Positions 41,368 to 49,361 of a stretch of 64,000 nucleotides of DNA are shown here, piece by piece. Both the position numbers and the translations under genes were made by a program. Position 1 is the first letter of the stretch. Each line of letters begins with the position of its first letter. The DNA comes from Evtepia gabavorous (lineage in GTDB: Bacteria > Bacillota > Clostridia > Oscillospirales > Oscillospiraceae), in NCBI RefSeq assembly GCF_003425665.1, contig NZ_QQRQ01000009.1:1-64000 (forward strand). Reading direction: 5' to 3'. Under the pieces are notes generated by a model. The model ran no database searches. It was not told where the DNA came from and saw only the letters and a program-made list of their open reading frames with translations.

Positions 41368-41988
41368 ATGGACTGCTGCTGGACTGTGAAGAAGAAAGAA
41401 TCAGAAAAGATGGATGTGCCTCCGACCACGTTGACAGAAAAGGACGATATGGATGACCAAGAATTTATGGTGTGGCTGTACAATCACTATGAGGAGCGGA
41501 TGCTCCGTACAGCAAAGAAATACTGTCGGGATGCGTTTCTCTGGGAAGAGATCCTGCAGGAGAGCTTTCTTCGGCTGCTTTCAAGGATTCCGAAGCTGCG
41601 AGCCCTGAAGGAAGGGGAGCGGGTTGGCTATCTTACTGTTACCGTACGCAATACGGCCTTCACCCTGCTCAGAAAGCAGGCCAAGGAACGGGGATGGTGC
41701 GTTTCCCTGGAGACGGGTGCTCTGCCTGTGGAGGGATGCCTGCCGGAGGAATGGGTCATTCAAAGAGAACGGTGGAATACGTTGGCCGCTGTCTGGCCTC
41801 AGCTTGCCCCCACAGAGCGTTTTTTGCTGGAGGGACGGTATTTCCAGCAGAGAAGTGACAGGGAACTGTCAGATGATCTGGGATGCGGGGCAAACAGCAT
41901 ACGAATGATGATGACCAGGGCCCGCCGTCACGTGCAGCGTCTGATGAGACGGGAAGGAGAAGATCAGGCAGCAGAGCAGCAAAAATAA
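41368..41988 (+). CDS. ECF-like RNA polymerase sigma factor
   Basis: A sigma-70 family protein of up to 206 residues. Region 2 is at about residues 28-95 (FMVWLYNHYEERMLRTAKKYCRDAFLWEEILQESFLRLLSRI) and region 4 at about 140-195 (LAPTERFLLEGRYFQQRSDRELSDDLGCGANSIRMMMTRARRHVQRL). The ATG at 41368 has its SD too close; an ATG at 41449 (MDDQEFM) with AAGGA is an alternative start. It faces the holin gene and is followed by a terminator. Confidence 0.78.
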   Translation: MDCCWTVKKKESEKMDVPPTTLTEKDDMDDQEFMVWLYNHYEERMLRTAKKYCRDAFLWEEILQESFLRLLSRIPKLRALKEGERVGYLTVTVRNTAFTLLRKQAKERGWCVSLETGALPVEGCLPEEWVIQRERWNTLAAVWPQLAPTERFLLEGRYFQQRSDRELSDDLGCGANSIRMMMTRARRHVQRLMRREGEDQAAEQQK

Positions 41989-42019
41989 AATATGGCGTCA
42001 GGCCAGGATGAGACAGAAA

Positions 42020-42058
42020 ATGCCGAAAAATACAAAACTGTATTTTTCGGCATTTTTG
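42020..42058 (+). terminator. Intrinsic terminator after the first sigma gene
   Basis: Fourteen-bp arms at 42020-42033 and 42040-42053, then TTTTGTT. Confidence 0.85.
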
Positions 42059-42150
42059 TTGCATTTTTTGGAAATCTGCGTTTCATGTGTTGGAATATTC
42101 TCTCATACTCCACAGAAAAGCAGAAAAAGACAGAAAATAAAAATGGAACG

Positions 42151-42178
42151 TTTCCTTTTGGTCCCGGATTCTCTCTTT
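42151..42178 (+). promoter_or_regulatory. Possible autoregulatory TcdR-like promoter of the UviA/TcdR-type gene
   Basis: TTTCCT (42151-42156), 16 nt, CTCTTT (42173-42178), 34 bp before the ATG. The -35 has one mismatch and the spacer is one shorter than at the holin promoter. Confidence 0.3.
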
Positions 42179-42212
42179 TACTTCCATCTCCTTGAGAATG
42201 GAAGGATGAAGA

Positions 42213-42758
42213 ATGCTGATGGACCAAATTATACAGGCGAAACAGGGGAGCCAGGCGGACATGCTGTCGCTGCTCCAGCAGTTCCAGCCGATCCTGAAAA
42301 AGTATGGACGAAAGTTGTGGGGAGAAGATGGATTGGAGGATATGACCGCGGCGTTTTTACAGGTGATTCACGACATGAAGCCGGAACAGATTCGGTGCCG
42401 TGCGGAGGGGGCCGTGGTCCAGTATTTGGTGCAGTCTGTGCGCCATGCCTATGAGCGGCTGCAACGGGAGCGGATGCGCCAGCCTGCCATTGCCTTTTCT
42501 CTGAATGAAATGGAGGAGCAGGACAGCCTGCCGGCGCTGGCCAAGGAGGATTCTGCTGAGAAGCAGCGGTTTTCAGACCTGGTAAAAGGCTGCCCGAGGC
42601 TGACGGAAAAAGAAACCTATGTTTTGGAACAGGTCTATTACTGGGGATACACTGTGGCGGAGCTGGCCCCCGGGATGGGGACCAGCAAGCAAAACGTCAA
42701 TCAGATCAAGCTGCGGGCCCTGGGAAAACTCCGGCGGCAGTGGGAAACAGAGAAATAA
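42213..42758 (+). CDS. UviA/TcdR/BotR-type alternative sigma factor
   Basis: A 181-residue protein. The N-terminal helix-turn-helix/region-2-like part IIQAKQGSQADMLSLLQQFQPILKKYGRKL, then LEDMTAAFLQVIHDM (about residues 5-55), follows the pattern of the clostridial toxin and bacteriocin sigma factors TcdR, BotR and UviA. Region 4 covers about residues 125-178 (LTEKETYVLEQVYYWGYTVAELAPGMGTSKQNVNQIKLRALGKL). GGAAGGA lies 6 nt before the ATG. Its neighbours, a TcdE-like holin and an endolysin, repeat the arrangement of toxin/bacteriocin loci, but no toxin gene is seen. The assignment is by pattern only. Confidence 0.7.
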   Translation: MLMDQIIQAKQGSQADMLSLLQQFQPILKKYGRKLWGEDGLEDMTAAFLQVIHDMKPEQIRCRAEGAVVQYLVQSVRHAYERLQRERMRQPAIAFSLNEMEEQDSLPALAKEDSAEKQRFSDLVKGCPRLTEKETYVLEQVYYWGYTVAELAPGMGTSKQNVNQIKLRALGKLRRQWETEK

Positions 42759-42795
42759 ACAAGCAGCCTCTCCCCGGAGAGGCTGCTTGTTTTCC
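42758..42795. terminator. Bidirectional terminator between convergent genes
   Basis: Sixteen-bp arms at 42758-42773 and 42776-42791, flanked by T-rich sequence on both strands. Confidence 0.75.
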
Positions 42796-42806
42796 CATGG
42801 AATCCG

Positions 42807-43826
42807 TTAGGGGTTTAGAATGATTTTGATGCTCTGCTTGGCCTGGGTGATGGCAAAGGCCTGCTCCATTTCCCGCAGAGGGAAGTGATGGGTGATGAGG
42901 GGGTCTACCTTGACCCGCCCGTCTTCGATGAAGTGGAGACACTCCTCGAACTCCTGCCGGGTATAGCAGATGGTGCCATAGATGTCGATCTCGCTTCGAA
43001 CCACTTTGCCTAAGTCCACCTGGGGCAGGGTGTGGTAAAGTCCGGTGATGGCATAGGTGCCGGCTTTCTTTAAGAGGTTCATGGCGGTGACTGGAACGGT
43101 GGGGGCGCCGACGCAGTCCTGGACGTAGTCGGCCATGGCGCCGTTGGTGATCTCTCTGACCCGCTGTACAGGGTCCTCCCGGGAGACGTTGATGGTGTAG
43201 TCGGCCCCCAGGGTTTTGGCCAGCTCCAGCCGCTGGGCACCGGCGTCGGTATCCAGGCAGATGACGGTTTTGACGCCCCGGAGCCGGATCAGCTGGACGG
43301 CGTAAAGTCCGATGGGGCCGGCGCCATAGACACAGCAGACATCCTTGGAGGTGATCCTGGAGGCCTTGACCGTCCGGTAAGCGGAGGCCACGGGATCGAC
43401 GGAGGCCCCCTGGTCATAGGTGGTGGTGTCCCGCATTTTCCGGCAGACCTTGGCGGGGACCCGGACGTATTCGGCAAAGGCACCGTCCACGTGGATTCCC
43501 GTCTCCACCAGGTTGTCGCAAAGAACCTCTTTGCCTTCAATGCACATGTCGCAGTCACCGCAGCCGATGACGATGCAGGGGGTGACCCGGTCTCCCACCT
43601 TGAGATGCTGGACGGCGGAACCCACCTCCACAATGTCGCCCGCGAACTCATGCCCGGGGATCAAAGGATAGGGGACCGGACGGGTGCCGGCCAGGATCGG
43701 GCCGTCGGTGCCGCAGATGCCCACGGAACGGACTTTGATGATGACGTCTGTGTCCCGGAGGACAGGATAGGGGACCTCTTTTACCGCGAAGCCCGGGCCT
43801 TCGTGTTCTTTTACCACTGCTAACAT
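42807..43826 (-). CDS. Zinc-dependent alcohol dehydrogenase, MDR family
   Basis: A 339-residue medium-chain dehydrogenase. Catalytic zinc ligands: Cys in GICGTDGP and His-Glu in GHEFAGDI. The structural-zinc lobe is CGDCDMCIEGKEVLC, with four Cys. The NAD(P) Rossmann motif is VYGAGPIGLYAVQL (about residues 165-178). It resembles sorbitol/threonine/alcohol dehydrogenases; the substrate is not clear. GAGGT precedes the ATG. It lies 44 bp after the AspT-like transporter gene and is the last gene of the GcvP-like operon. Confidence 0.88.
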   Translation of the reverse strand: MLAVVKEHEGPGFAVKEVPYPVLRDTDVIIKVRSVGICGTDGPILAGTRPVPYPLIPGHEFAGDIVEVGSAVQHLKVGDRVTPCIVIGCGDCDMCIEGKEVLCDNLVETGIHVDGAFAEYVRVPAKVCRKMRDTTTYDQGASVDPVASAYRTVKASRITSKDVCCVYGAGPIGLYAVQLIRLRGVKTVICLDTDAGAQRLELAKTLGADYTINVSREDPVQRVREITNGAMADYVQDCVGAPTVPVTAMNLLKKAGTYAITGLYHTLPQVDLGKVVRSEIDIYGTICYTRQEFEECLHFIEDGRVKVDPLITHHFPLREMEQAFAITQAKQSIKIILNP

Positions 43827-43870
43827 AATAGTTTACCTCGATTCTGTTTGCGTTTGGAATCCCTGCAAGG

Positions 43871-45073
43871 CTATGACAGCACAAGGATAATGACTTGGGA
43901 GATGACCACCACCGAGAGCAGCGCGATGGGATAGGTGGCGGCGTAAGCGGCGGCGACCTGCTCCGTTTTGGCCACGGAAATCAGGGTCCCCAGGGCGGGG
44001 GTGGAGGTCATGCCGCCGGTGATGGAGCCTAAATTGTTTAGGAGGGAGAGTTTTAGCACATGCTTGGCGAAAAGGTATCCCACCACCATGGGCAGCGCGG
44101 TCATGAGGATGCCATAGACAAAGTAGATGGGGTGGAAAAACTCCGCGAACCGGGAGCCGCCCGCCACTCCGGCGCCAATGAGGAAAAGGACCAAACCCAG
44201 TTCCCGCATGGCCTTGAGGGTGGTGTCCCTGGGCATCAGGTTGACCGGACCGATCCGGCCAAAGTGCCCAAAGACCAGACCGGCCAGCAGGCAGCCGCCT
44301 GTGGTGGTCAGGGAAAAGTTTCCCACCTTGCAGCTGCCCACCACGATGCCGCAGACAATGGCCAGGGCCAGAGGCATGAGCCCGAACTCATCCAAACAGA
44401 CCCGCCCGGTCCGTCTGGCGGCGTTCTGGGAGACTTGGGTCAGCCGGTCCCGTTCCCGGTCCAGATCCGCGTGGGTGAGCTTGGGGATCAGTTGGACAAA
44501 GAGGACCACCCCCACCACCCCGAAGAGGTAGGCGATGCCGTAGCCCACGGAGACCAGGGACTCCAGCTCCGCAGTGGCCACCGTGGCCTTGGCTGCGGAG
44601 AAAGCGGGGGTGGAGGTGAGAGCTCCGGCCAGAAGGCCCACCAGGATGGCGGTGAACTCCGCGTGGGACAGCCCGGTGAAGGAACGGCCGATGAGGATGC
44701 AGAGTACGCAGGCTACCCCGCCAAACAGGGTGATCACCAGCCCCAGGCACACATACGACTTGAAGTTCTGTTTGAAATTGTGGACAAACCCGGGGCCCGC
44801 AATGAAGCCGACGGCGGTGACAAAGAACATGAGCCCCAAATTCTCCACAATCTTCAGCCCGTCGGTGACAAAGGTGGCCCCTGCTACGGTGAGCTGTTCC
44901 GACAGGCTCCCATAACAGAAGCAGCCGAAGAGCAGGGCGGCCACAAAGACACCGGCGGTACCCAAGCTGACGCCTTGGATGGTGACCCGGCCCAACAGAT
45001 AGCCCGCCGCAGCAATGGCAAAGACGCAGAACACCAGGAACGTGGTCCCCGCGATGGAAAAGGTAACATGCAT
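43871..45073 (-). CDS. AspT/YidE-family membrane exchanger
   Basis: A 400-residue protein with about ten to eleven transmembrane helices and the internal duplication of the aspartate:alanine exchanger domain. The two repeat signatures are GLLAGALTSTPAFSAAKA (about residues 147-164) and GSITGGMTSTPALGTLIS (about 355-372). The soluble TrkA-C domains found between the repeats of AspT/YidE are missing, leaving a short charged loop (about residues 205-230). AspT exchanges an amino acid for its decarboxylation product. Here it lies 32 bp after a PLP-enzyme gene, suggesting a similar pairing. Confidence 0.82.
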   Translation of the reverse strand: MHVTFSIAGTTFLVFCVFAIAAAGYLLGRVTIQGVSLGTAGVFVAALLFGCFCYGSLSEQLTVAGATFVTDGLKIVENLGLMFFVTAVGFIAGPGFVHNFKQNFKSYVCLGLVITLFGGVACVLCILIGRSFTGLSHAEFTAILVGLLAGALTSTPAFSAAKATVATAELESLVSVGYGIAYLFGVVGVVLFVQLIPKLTHADLDRERDRLTQVSQNAARRTGRVCLDEFGLMPLALAIVCGIVVGSCKVGNFSLTTTGGCLLAGLVFGHFGRIGPVNLMPRDTTLKAMRELGLVLFLIGAGVAGGSRFAEFFHPIYFVYGILMTALPMVVGYLFAKHVLKLSLLNNLGSITGGMTSTPALGTLISVAKTEQVAAAYAATYPIALLSVVVISQVIILVLS

Positions 45074-45105
45074 GCAATCGCTTCTTTCCTATTTGGATGG
45101 TTCCG

Positions 45106-46659
45106 TTACCGGTTTTTCTGCTTTTGATAGGCGCGCCAGGTGCAGGCGAAGGTGTCCATGTTGTCCAGCCGGTCACCGGTGAGCTGGGTGGCCAAGGCGG
45201 CCCGATGGGGGGCGGTTTTTACCACCTCGGGGGTGGCGTATGCCTCCTCGGAAATGGACTGGAGGGCCGCGGCGTATTCTTCGATATCCGCTTTGGAATA
45301 GGTCTCGCAGGCCTCGGGGGTGAAGGGCTCGGGGATGATTCTGGGGTGGTGGCTGGCAAAGTAGCTCTGGAATCCGTAGTCCACAATCCGGCGGTCAATG
45401 TCGTCGGTGGTGACGGAGGTTTCCTGGCACAGCTTTTCCCAGCTGAGCCGGGCCTGCTCCAGCCGGGGCTTGCCCTCGGCCATGGGCATGGAGAGCCCCC
45501 GAACGGATGCCAGCTTTTTCAGGAGATAGTTGTTGTTGAGAATGGCCAGCTCAGAGACCTGTTTCAGCCCGTCGGCCCCCAGACTGCGGATATAGGCGTA
45601 GGCCCGCAGAACCACGGCGGGCACCCCGTAGAATTTGCGCAGCTTGCCGATGGAGTGAGGGCGGTTGTAGTCCAGATAGTATTGAGTGCCGTCAAACTCC
45701 ACCGTGGGCAGGGGGAGAAACTGGGCCAGTTCCTCGGTGCAGCCCTGGGCGCCGGCCCCCGGCCCCTGGCTGCCGTGGGGGGAGGAGAAGGTCTTGTGCA
45801 GGTTGAACTGGCACAGGTCGAAGCCCGCGTCCCTGGCCCGGGTGATGCCCATCAGGCCGTTGAGGTTGGCCTGGTCATAGACGCACAGACCACCGGCGGC
45901 GTGGACGATGTCCACAAATTCCCGGATTTTTTCATTGTAAATGCCCGTGTCCTCAGGGTTGGTGATCAGCAGGGCGGCGGTCCGGGGGGAGACTGCGGCC
46001 TTGAGGGCGTTCAGGTCGGGGATGCCGCTCTCGTCGGGGTAGAGGGTGATGACCTTGTAGCCCAGGGCGGCGGCGGTGCCGGCGTTGCCTGGATGGGAGA
46101 GAATCGTGGTGATGATCTCATCCCGCTGCGCCCCCTCTCCCCGGGCCTCGTGGTAGGCGCGGATGATGGCCACGTTGGAGAAGATGCCCTGGGAACCGCC
46201 GGCGGGGTTCAGACTGAAGCGGTCCATTCCTGAGATGGCCTTGAGGTACTGTTCGGTTTCATAGAGCACCTGCAGAATGCCCTGGGTGGTGGACGGGTCC
46301 TGATAGGGGTGGAGCTCAGAGAACCGGGGGTCCCGGACAAAGCTCTCGTGGACCTTAGGGTTGTACTTCATGGTGCAGGTGCCCAGGCCGATGTCGATGT
46401 TGAGGTCCGCGCCGATGGTCTCTTGGGACAGGCGCAGATAGTGCCGCAGCAGCTGCATTTGACCCAGCTCCGGCAGCTCGGGGGCTTCCCGGCGGAGGTA
46501 GCCCTGGGGCACCAGGTCGTCAGGCGCACCGGCGGCCTGGGCGACTTGAGGCTCTATCTCCTCCAACAGAAGGGCCCGCTGGCCGGGCTCTCCCAGTTCC
46601 ATCAGAATGGGTTCGTCCCATCTGGCTTCGTGGAAATCACGTGTGCCGTCCCGTTTCAT
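45106..46659 (-). CDS. Divergent GcvPB-like PLP enzyme (glycine dehydrogenase subunit 2 homolog)
   Basis: A 517-residue fold-type I PLP protein. The Schiff-base Lys is K289 in FNLHKTFSSPHG, and the GcvPB landmarks LGTCTMKYNPKVHE and VYDQANLNGLMG are present. The usual HGTNPASA motif is replaced by HPGNAGTA (about residues 189-196) and the C-terminal IEPTESES block by a different sequence (RIIPEPFTPEACETYSK), so substrate or reaction may differ. The ATG overlaps the gcvPA-like stop by 4 bp. AGGAGG lies upstream. No gcvT or gcvH lies in the window, which a glycine cleavage system would need. Confidence 0.82.
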   Translation of the reverse strand: MKRDGTRDFHEARWDEPILMELGEPGQRALLLEEIEPQVAQAAGAPDDLVPQGYLRREAPELPELGQMQLLRHYLRLSQETIGADLNIDIGLGTCTMKYNPKVHESFVRDPRFSELHPYQDPSTTQGILQVLYETEQYLKAISGMDRFSLNPAGGSQGIFSNVAIIRAYHEARGEGAQRDEIITTILSHPGNAGTAAALGYKVITLYPDESGIPDLNALKAAVSPRTAALLITNPEDTGIYNEKIREFVDIVHAAGGLCVYDQANLNGLMGITRARDAGFDLCQFNLHKTFSSPHGSQGPGAGAQGCTEELAQFLPLPTVEFDGTQYYLDYNRPHSIGKLRKFYGVPAVVLRAYAYIRSLGADGLKQVSELAILNNNYLLKKLASVRGLSMPMAEGKPRLEQARLSWEKLCQETSVTTDDIDRRIVDYGFQSYFASHHPRIIPEPFTPEACETYSKADIEEYAAALQSISEEAYATPEVVKTAPHRAALATQLTGDRLDNMDTFACTWRAYQKQKNR

Positions 46660-48059
46660 GCTCCCGTTCCTCCTAAAATATCGTGCAGCGCGGCGCACAA
46701 GGTGTCGATGTCCGCCGCGGTGGTGGTGTCGCTGACGCAGTATAGGGCATAGCCGGCGTACGCGGGGAAAACCTTGCCCAGGTCCACACCGCCAAAGATG
46801 TTCCGGGCCAACAGGGCTTGGTGAATCTCCGCCACGGATTTTCCCGTGGCCCGGAAGTCCACCATGAATTCCTGGAACACCTGGCCGCCGGCTGGGTTGG
46901 CGGTGACGCCGGGCAGGGCGGACAGGCGCTTTATGGCGTAGGCGGCATAGGACAAGATCCGCTGGCCCAGCTCCTGCATGCCCCGGGGCCCCATGGTAGC
47001 CAGGTAGGCCCCGGCCACAATGGCCCATAGGCCGCATTCCGTGCCAAAGTATTCCTTGGCATTTTCCCGGGAGGCGTGGCTGCACCGGTAGTACAGGGCG
47101 CGGCCCCAGCCATACTGCCCGTCTTTTTGGGTTTCGGAGATGCCGTAGAGGTAGGTGGGCAGCTCGTTAACATAGTCCGGATCATTGTCCATGGCGATGA
47201 AGCCGCCGCAGCCGCTGCCGTACTGCATGTGAATGCCCAGGGGCTGAATGTCGCCGCAGGTGATGTCCGCGCCGTAGCCCGATGGCGGGGTGACCACCCC
47301 TAAGGAGGAGACCTCCGGCATGACAATGCCGATGGCGCCGGCCTGGTGGGCCAGGTCCATGATCTCTTTGGCCCTGGGCTCAAAGGCGCCTAAGTAAGCG
47401 GGGTTTTCCAGAAAGACCGCGGCGGTGCGGGGGGAGAGCTTGGCCTGAAGGTCTGCCAGGTCCAGCACCCCGAAGGGGTTCTCCACAGGCACCAGAGTGC
47501 CAAAGGGGCGGCAGTAAGCGGCCGCCTGGGAGCGGATTTCCGGATTCATATGGGCGGGAACCAGAATCTCATTCCGGCCTGGGCGCAGGCGCAGCGCCAT
47601 ACGGAAGGAGGAGGAGACCGCCTGGCCAGCGTCGTAGGTGGGGTAGCTGACCACATCCAGTTCCAGCAGTTCCGCCATCATGCTGGCGTACTCGAAGATC
47701 GCCTGCATTTTTCCGTGGTCGGAGTAGGTATCGCCGCAGTAGGCGGTGAGGAATTCTGAGCGGTTGGCGATCTCGTCACAGACCGCGGGGATATACCGCT
47801 TATAACAGCCCGCCCCCAGAAAGCTGATGGCATCCTCTGTGGAGGTGTTTTTGGCCAGTAAGCGGCTGACATGGCGTTTGAGGGCCTGTTCACTGAGCAA
47901 AGGCGCCGGCAGGTCCATGGTGCCTTGAAAGAGAAGGTCCTCTGGAATGACCGTGCGGTAGAGTTCCTCCACGCTGGAGAGCCCAAGTTCCCGCAGCATT
48001 TCCTCTTCAATGTGAGGAACGCTGTTGGGCATATAGGGGTGAATGAAATGATGACGCAA
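46656..48059 (-). CDS. Divergent GcvPA-like protein (glycine dehydrogenase subunit 1 homolog)
   Basis: A 467-residue partner of the preceding protein. N-terminus MPNSVPHIEEEMLRELGLSSVEELY, FLGAGCYKRYIPAVCDEI, SEFLTAYCGDTYSDHGKMQAIFEY and GGVDLGKVFPAYAGYALYCVSD follow GcvPA order. In canonical GcvPA the FLTAY motif is followed by TPYQPE-S-G; here it is CGDTYSDHG, an active-site-facing difference. The best start is TTG at 48059, with TTGGAGGGA 7 nt upstream; ATG at 48033 is an alternative. It is the first gene of the operon GcvPA-like, GcvPB-like, AspT-like, Zn-ADH. Confidence 0.8.
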   Translation of the reverse strand: MRHHFIHPYMPNSVPHIEEEMLRELGLSSVEELYRTVIPEDLLFQGTMDLPAPLLSEQALKRHVSRLLAKNTSTEDAISFLGAGCYKRYIPAVCDEIANRSEFLTAYCGDTYSDHGKMQAIFEYASMMAELLELDVVSYPTYDAGQAVSSSFRMALRLRPGRNEILVPAHMNPEIRSQAAAYCRPFGTLVPVENPFGVLDLADLQAKLSPRTAAVFLENPAYLGAFEPRAKEIMDLAHQAGAIGIVMPEVSSLGVVTPPSGYGADITCGDIQPLGIHMQYGSGCGGFIAMDNDPDYVNELPTYLYGISETQKDGQYGWGRALYYRCSHASRENAKEYFGTECGLWAIVAGAYLATMGPRGMQELGQRILSYAAYAIKRLSALPGVTANPAGGQVFQEFMVDFRATGKSVAEIHQALLARNIFGGVDLGKVFPAYAGYALYCVSDTTTAADIDTLCAALHDILGGTGA

Positions 48060-48383
48060 GAGAGAATCCCTCCAATTTCTTGATGATGAATGGGTGATCA
48101 AATGCTTGCTATATTCTTAGTATAAAGGTTCCCAGCAAGGGAAGGTCAAGCAGTGTTTGGCAGGGCCAGAGATGGAGGAACGGAGATCGAAATGGGGCAA
48201 TTTCTTTCTGAGAAGAGAAGAAACAAGGAAAAAGTAAGAGATACTATGGCGCCATGAGAAAAATATGGGGGGAATGAGGAAAAATCCTGCGGAATAAACC
48301 TTCCAGAAAGGGAAAGGTTTTGAAGTGGAAGGGATGGACATTTTTCAAAAGGTTGGGTAAAATACAATAATATGGTTTGAAAA

Positions 48384-48401
48384 CCACACCGGAACCGGTG
48401 G
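48384..48401. promoter_or_regulatory. Palindromic operator candidate upstream of the MerR gene
   Basis: CCACACCGG-AACCGGTGG type dyad (48384-48401). MerR regulators bind such dyads. The rest of 48060-48383 holds the promoter area of the GcvP-like operon (TATACT near 48117 on the minus strand); no glycine riboswitch pattern was seen. Confidence 0.4.
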
Positions 48402-48423
48402 GGAGAGCATGGGGGGATATGGG

Positions 48424-49314
48424 ATGAAGCGGTCACGATATACAGTGGGGGAGATGGCCAACCTCTGCAATGTCACCGCCAAACAGCTGCGATACTATGA
48501 CCAGCAGGGGCTTCTCAAGCCCGCCTATCGAGATAGACAGAACGGCTACCGCTACTATGAGGACAGCCAGATTGAGGAGGTCCTTCTGCTGAGCAGCCTG
48601 AAGGAGCTGGACCTGCCCAACCAGAGGATTGGCGCGCTGCTGAAAAAACGGGATCTGCGGACCCTCTCCCGGGAACTGGAGGAACACCTGTATGAGGTGC
48701 GCCAGGCGCGGGACGCCACGGTGGCCAAGTATGACGCCCTCATTGACAACATTCTCCGCATTATGGGGGGGTTGTCCTTTTTGGAGTCCCGCCAGGCTGC
48801 CGCGGAGCCCAGCGTCTCTGTGGTGGAATTTCCCGCGGCCTGGGTGGCCTATACCCGCTACCAGTGCTATTGGAAGGCCAGCCGGCTCTTCATCTCCCGC
48901 CGGGCGGAGCTGCTGAAGCTGATGGATCAGGCGGGGCTGGAACCTGTGGATGTGAATATGGCGATCTTTCACTCCGATTACAAGAAGCAGTTCAGTGAGG
49001 ACCCCTCTGACGACGAGGGGGATTTGGAGGTCTGCTATCGGATTAAGAACCCCAACCCCCAGCTGCCCAACTGTCGGCGCCTGCCGGCGTTTCGGGCGGT
49101 CTCCTGTATCTATGTGGGGCCGTATTCCGAGATGCTTCCCGCCTACCTGTCTCTGGAGGCGTACGCCCAGCGCCATGGACTTCTGCTGCGGGGGATCTCT
49201 ATGGAGGAGTATCTCATTGGCGCCACCATGACGGCGAATCCCCAAAACTATGTCACCAGAATTTACCTCCCCATCGCAGAGGAGGGGGAAGAGACACAAC
49301 CACCTCCCCGTTGA
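48424..49314 (+). CDS. MerR family regulator with effector-binding domain (BmrR-like)
   Basis: A 296-residue activator. The winged helix is at about residues 4-72 (YTVGEMANLCNVTAKQLRYYDQQGLLKPAYRD, NGYRYYEDSQIEEVLLLSSLKELDLP). A coiled-coil dimer helix is at about 75-120, and a GyrI/BmrR-like ligand domain at about 140-290 (YIGPYSEM-type motif as YVGPYSEMLPAYL). ATG at 48409 (GGGGAG before it) is an alternative start. It is divergent from the GcvP-like operon and may sense a drug-like or metabolic ligand. Confidence 0.87.
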   Translation: MKRSRYTVGEMANLCNVTAKQLRYYDQQGLLKPAYRDRQNGYRYYEDSQIEEVLLLSSLKELDLPNQRIGALLKKRDLRTLSRELEEHLYEVRQARDATVAKYDALIDNILRIMGGLSFLESRQAAAEPSVSVVEFPAAWVAYTRYQCYWKASRLFISRRAELLKLMDQAGLEPVDVNMAIFHSDYKKQFSEDPSDDEGDLEVCYRIKNPNPQLPNCRRLPAFRAVSCIYVGPYSEMLPAYLSLEAYAQRHGLLLRGISMEEYLIGATMTANPQNYVTRIYLPIAEEGEETQPPPR

Positions 49315-49350
49315 GGACGCCCCCGCCGCCGGCGGGGGCGTCCTTCTTGC
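49315..49350. terminator. Terminator between convergent MerR and deacetylase genes
   Basis: Thirteen-bp GC-rich arms at 49315-49327 and 49331-49343, followed by TTCTT on the plus strand. Confidence 0.75.
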
Positions 49351-49361
49351 GCGGAAAGCGC

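Noticed and set aside
48060-48383. Possible glycine riboswitch before the GcvP-like operon
   Set aside because: No tandem aptamer motifs on the minus strand. Absence is itself in line with a non-glycine substrate.
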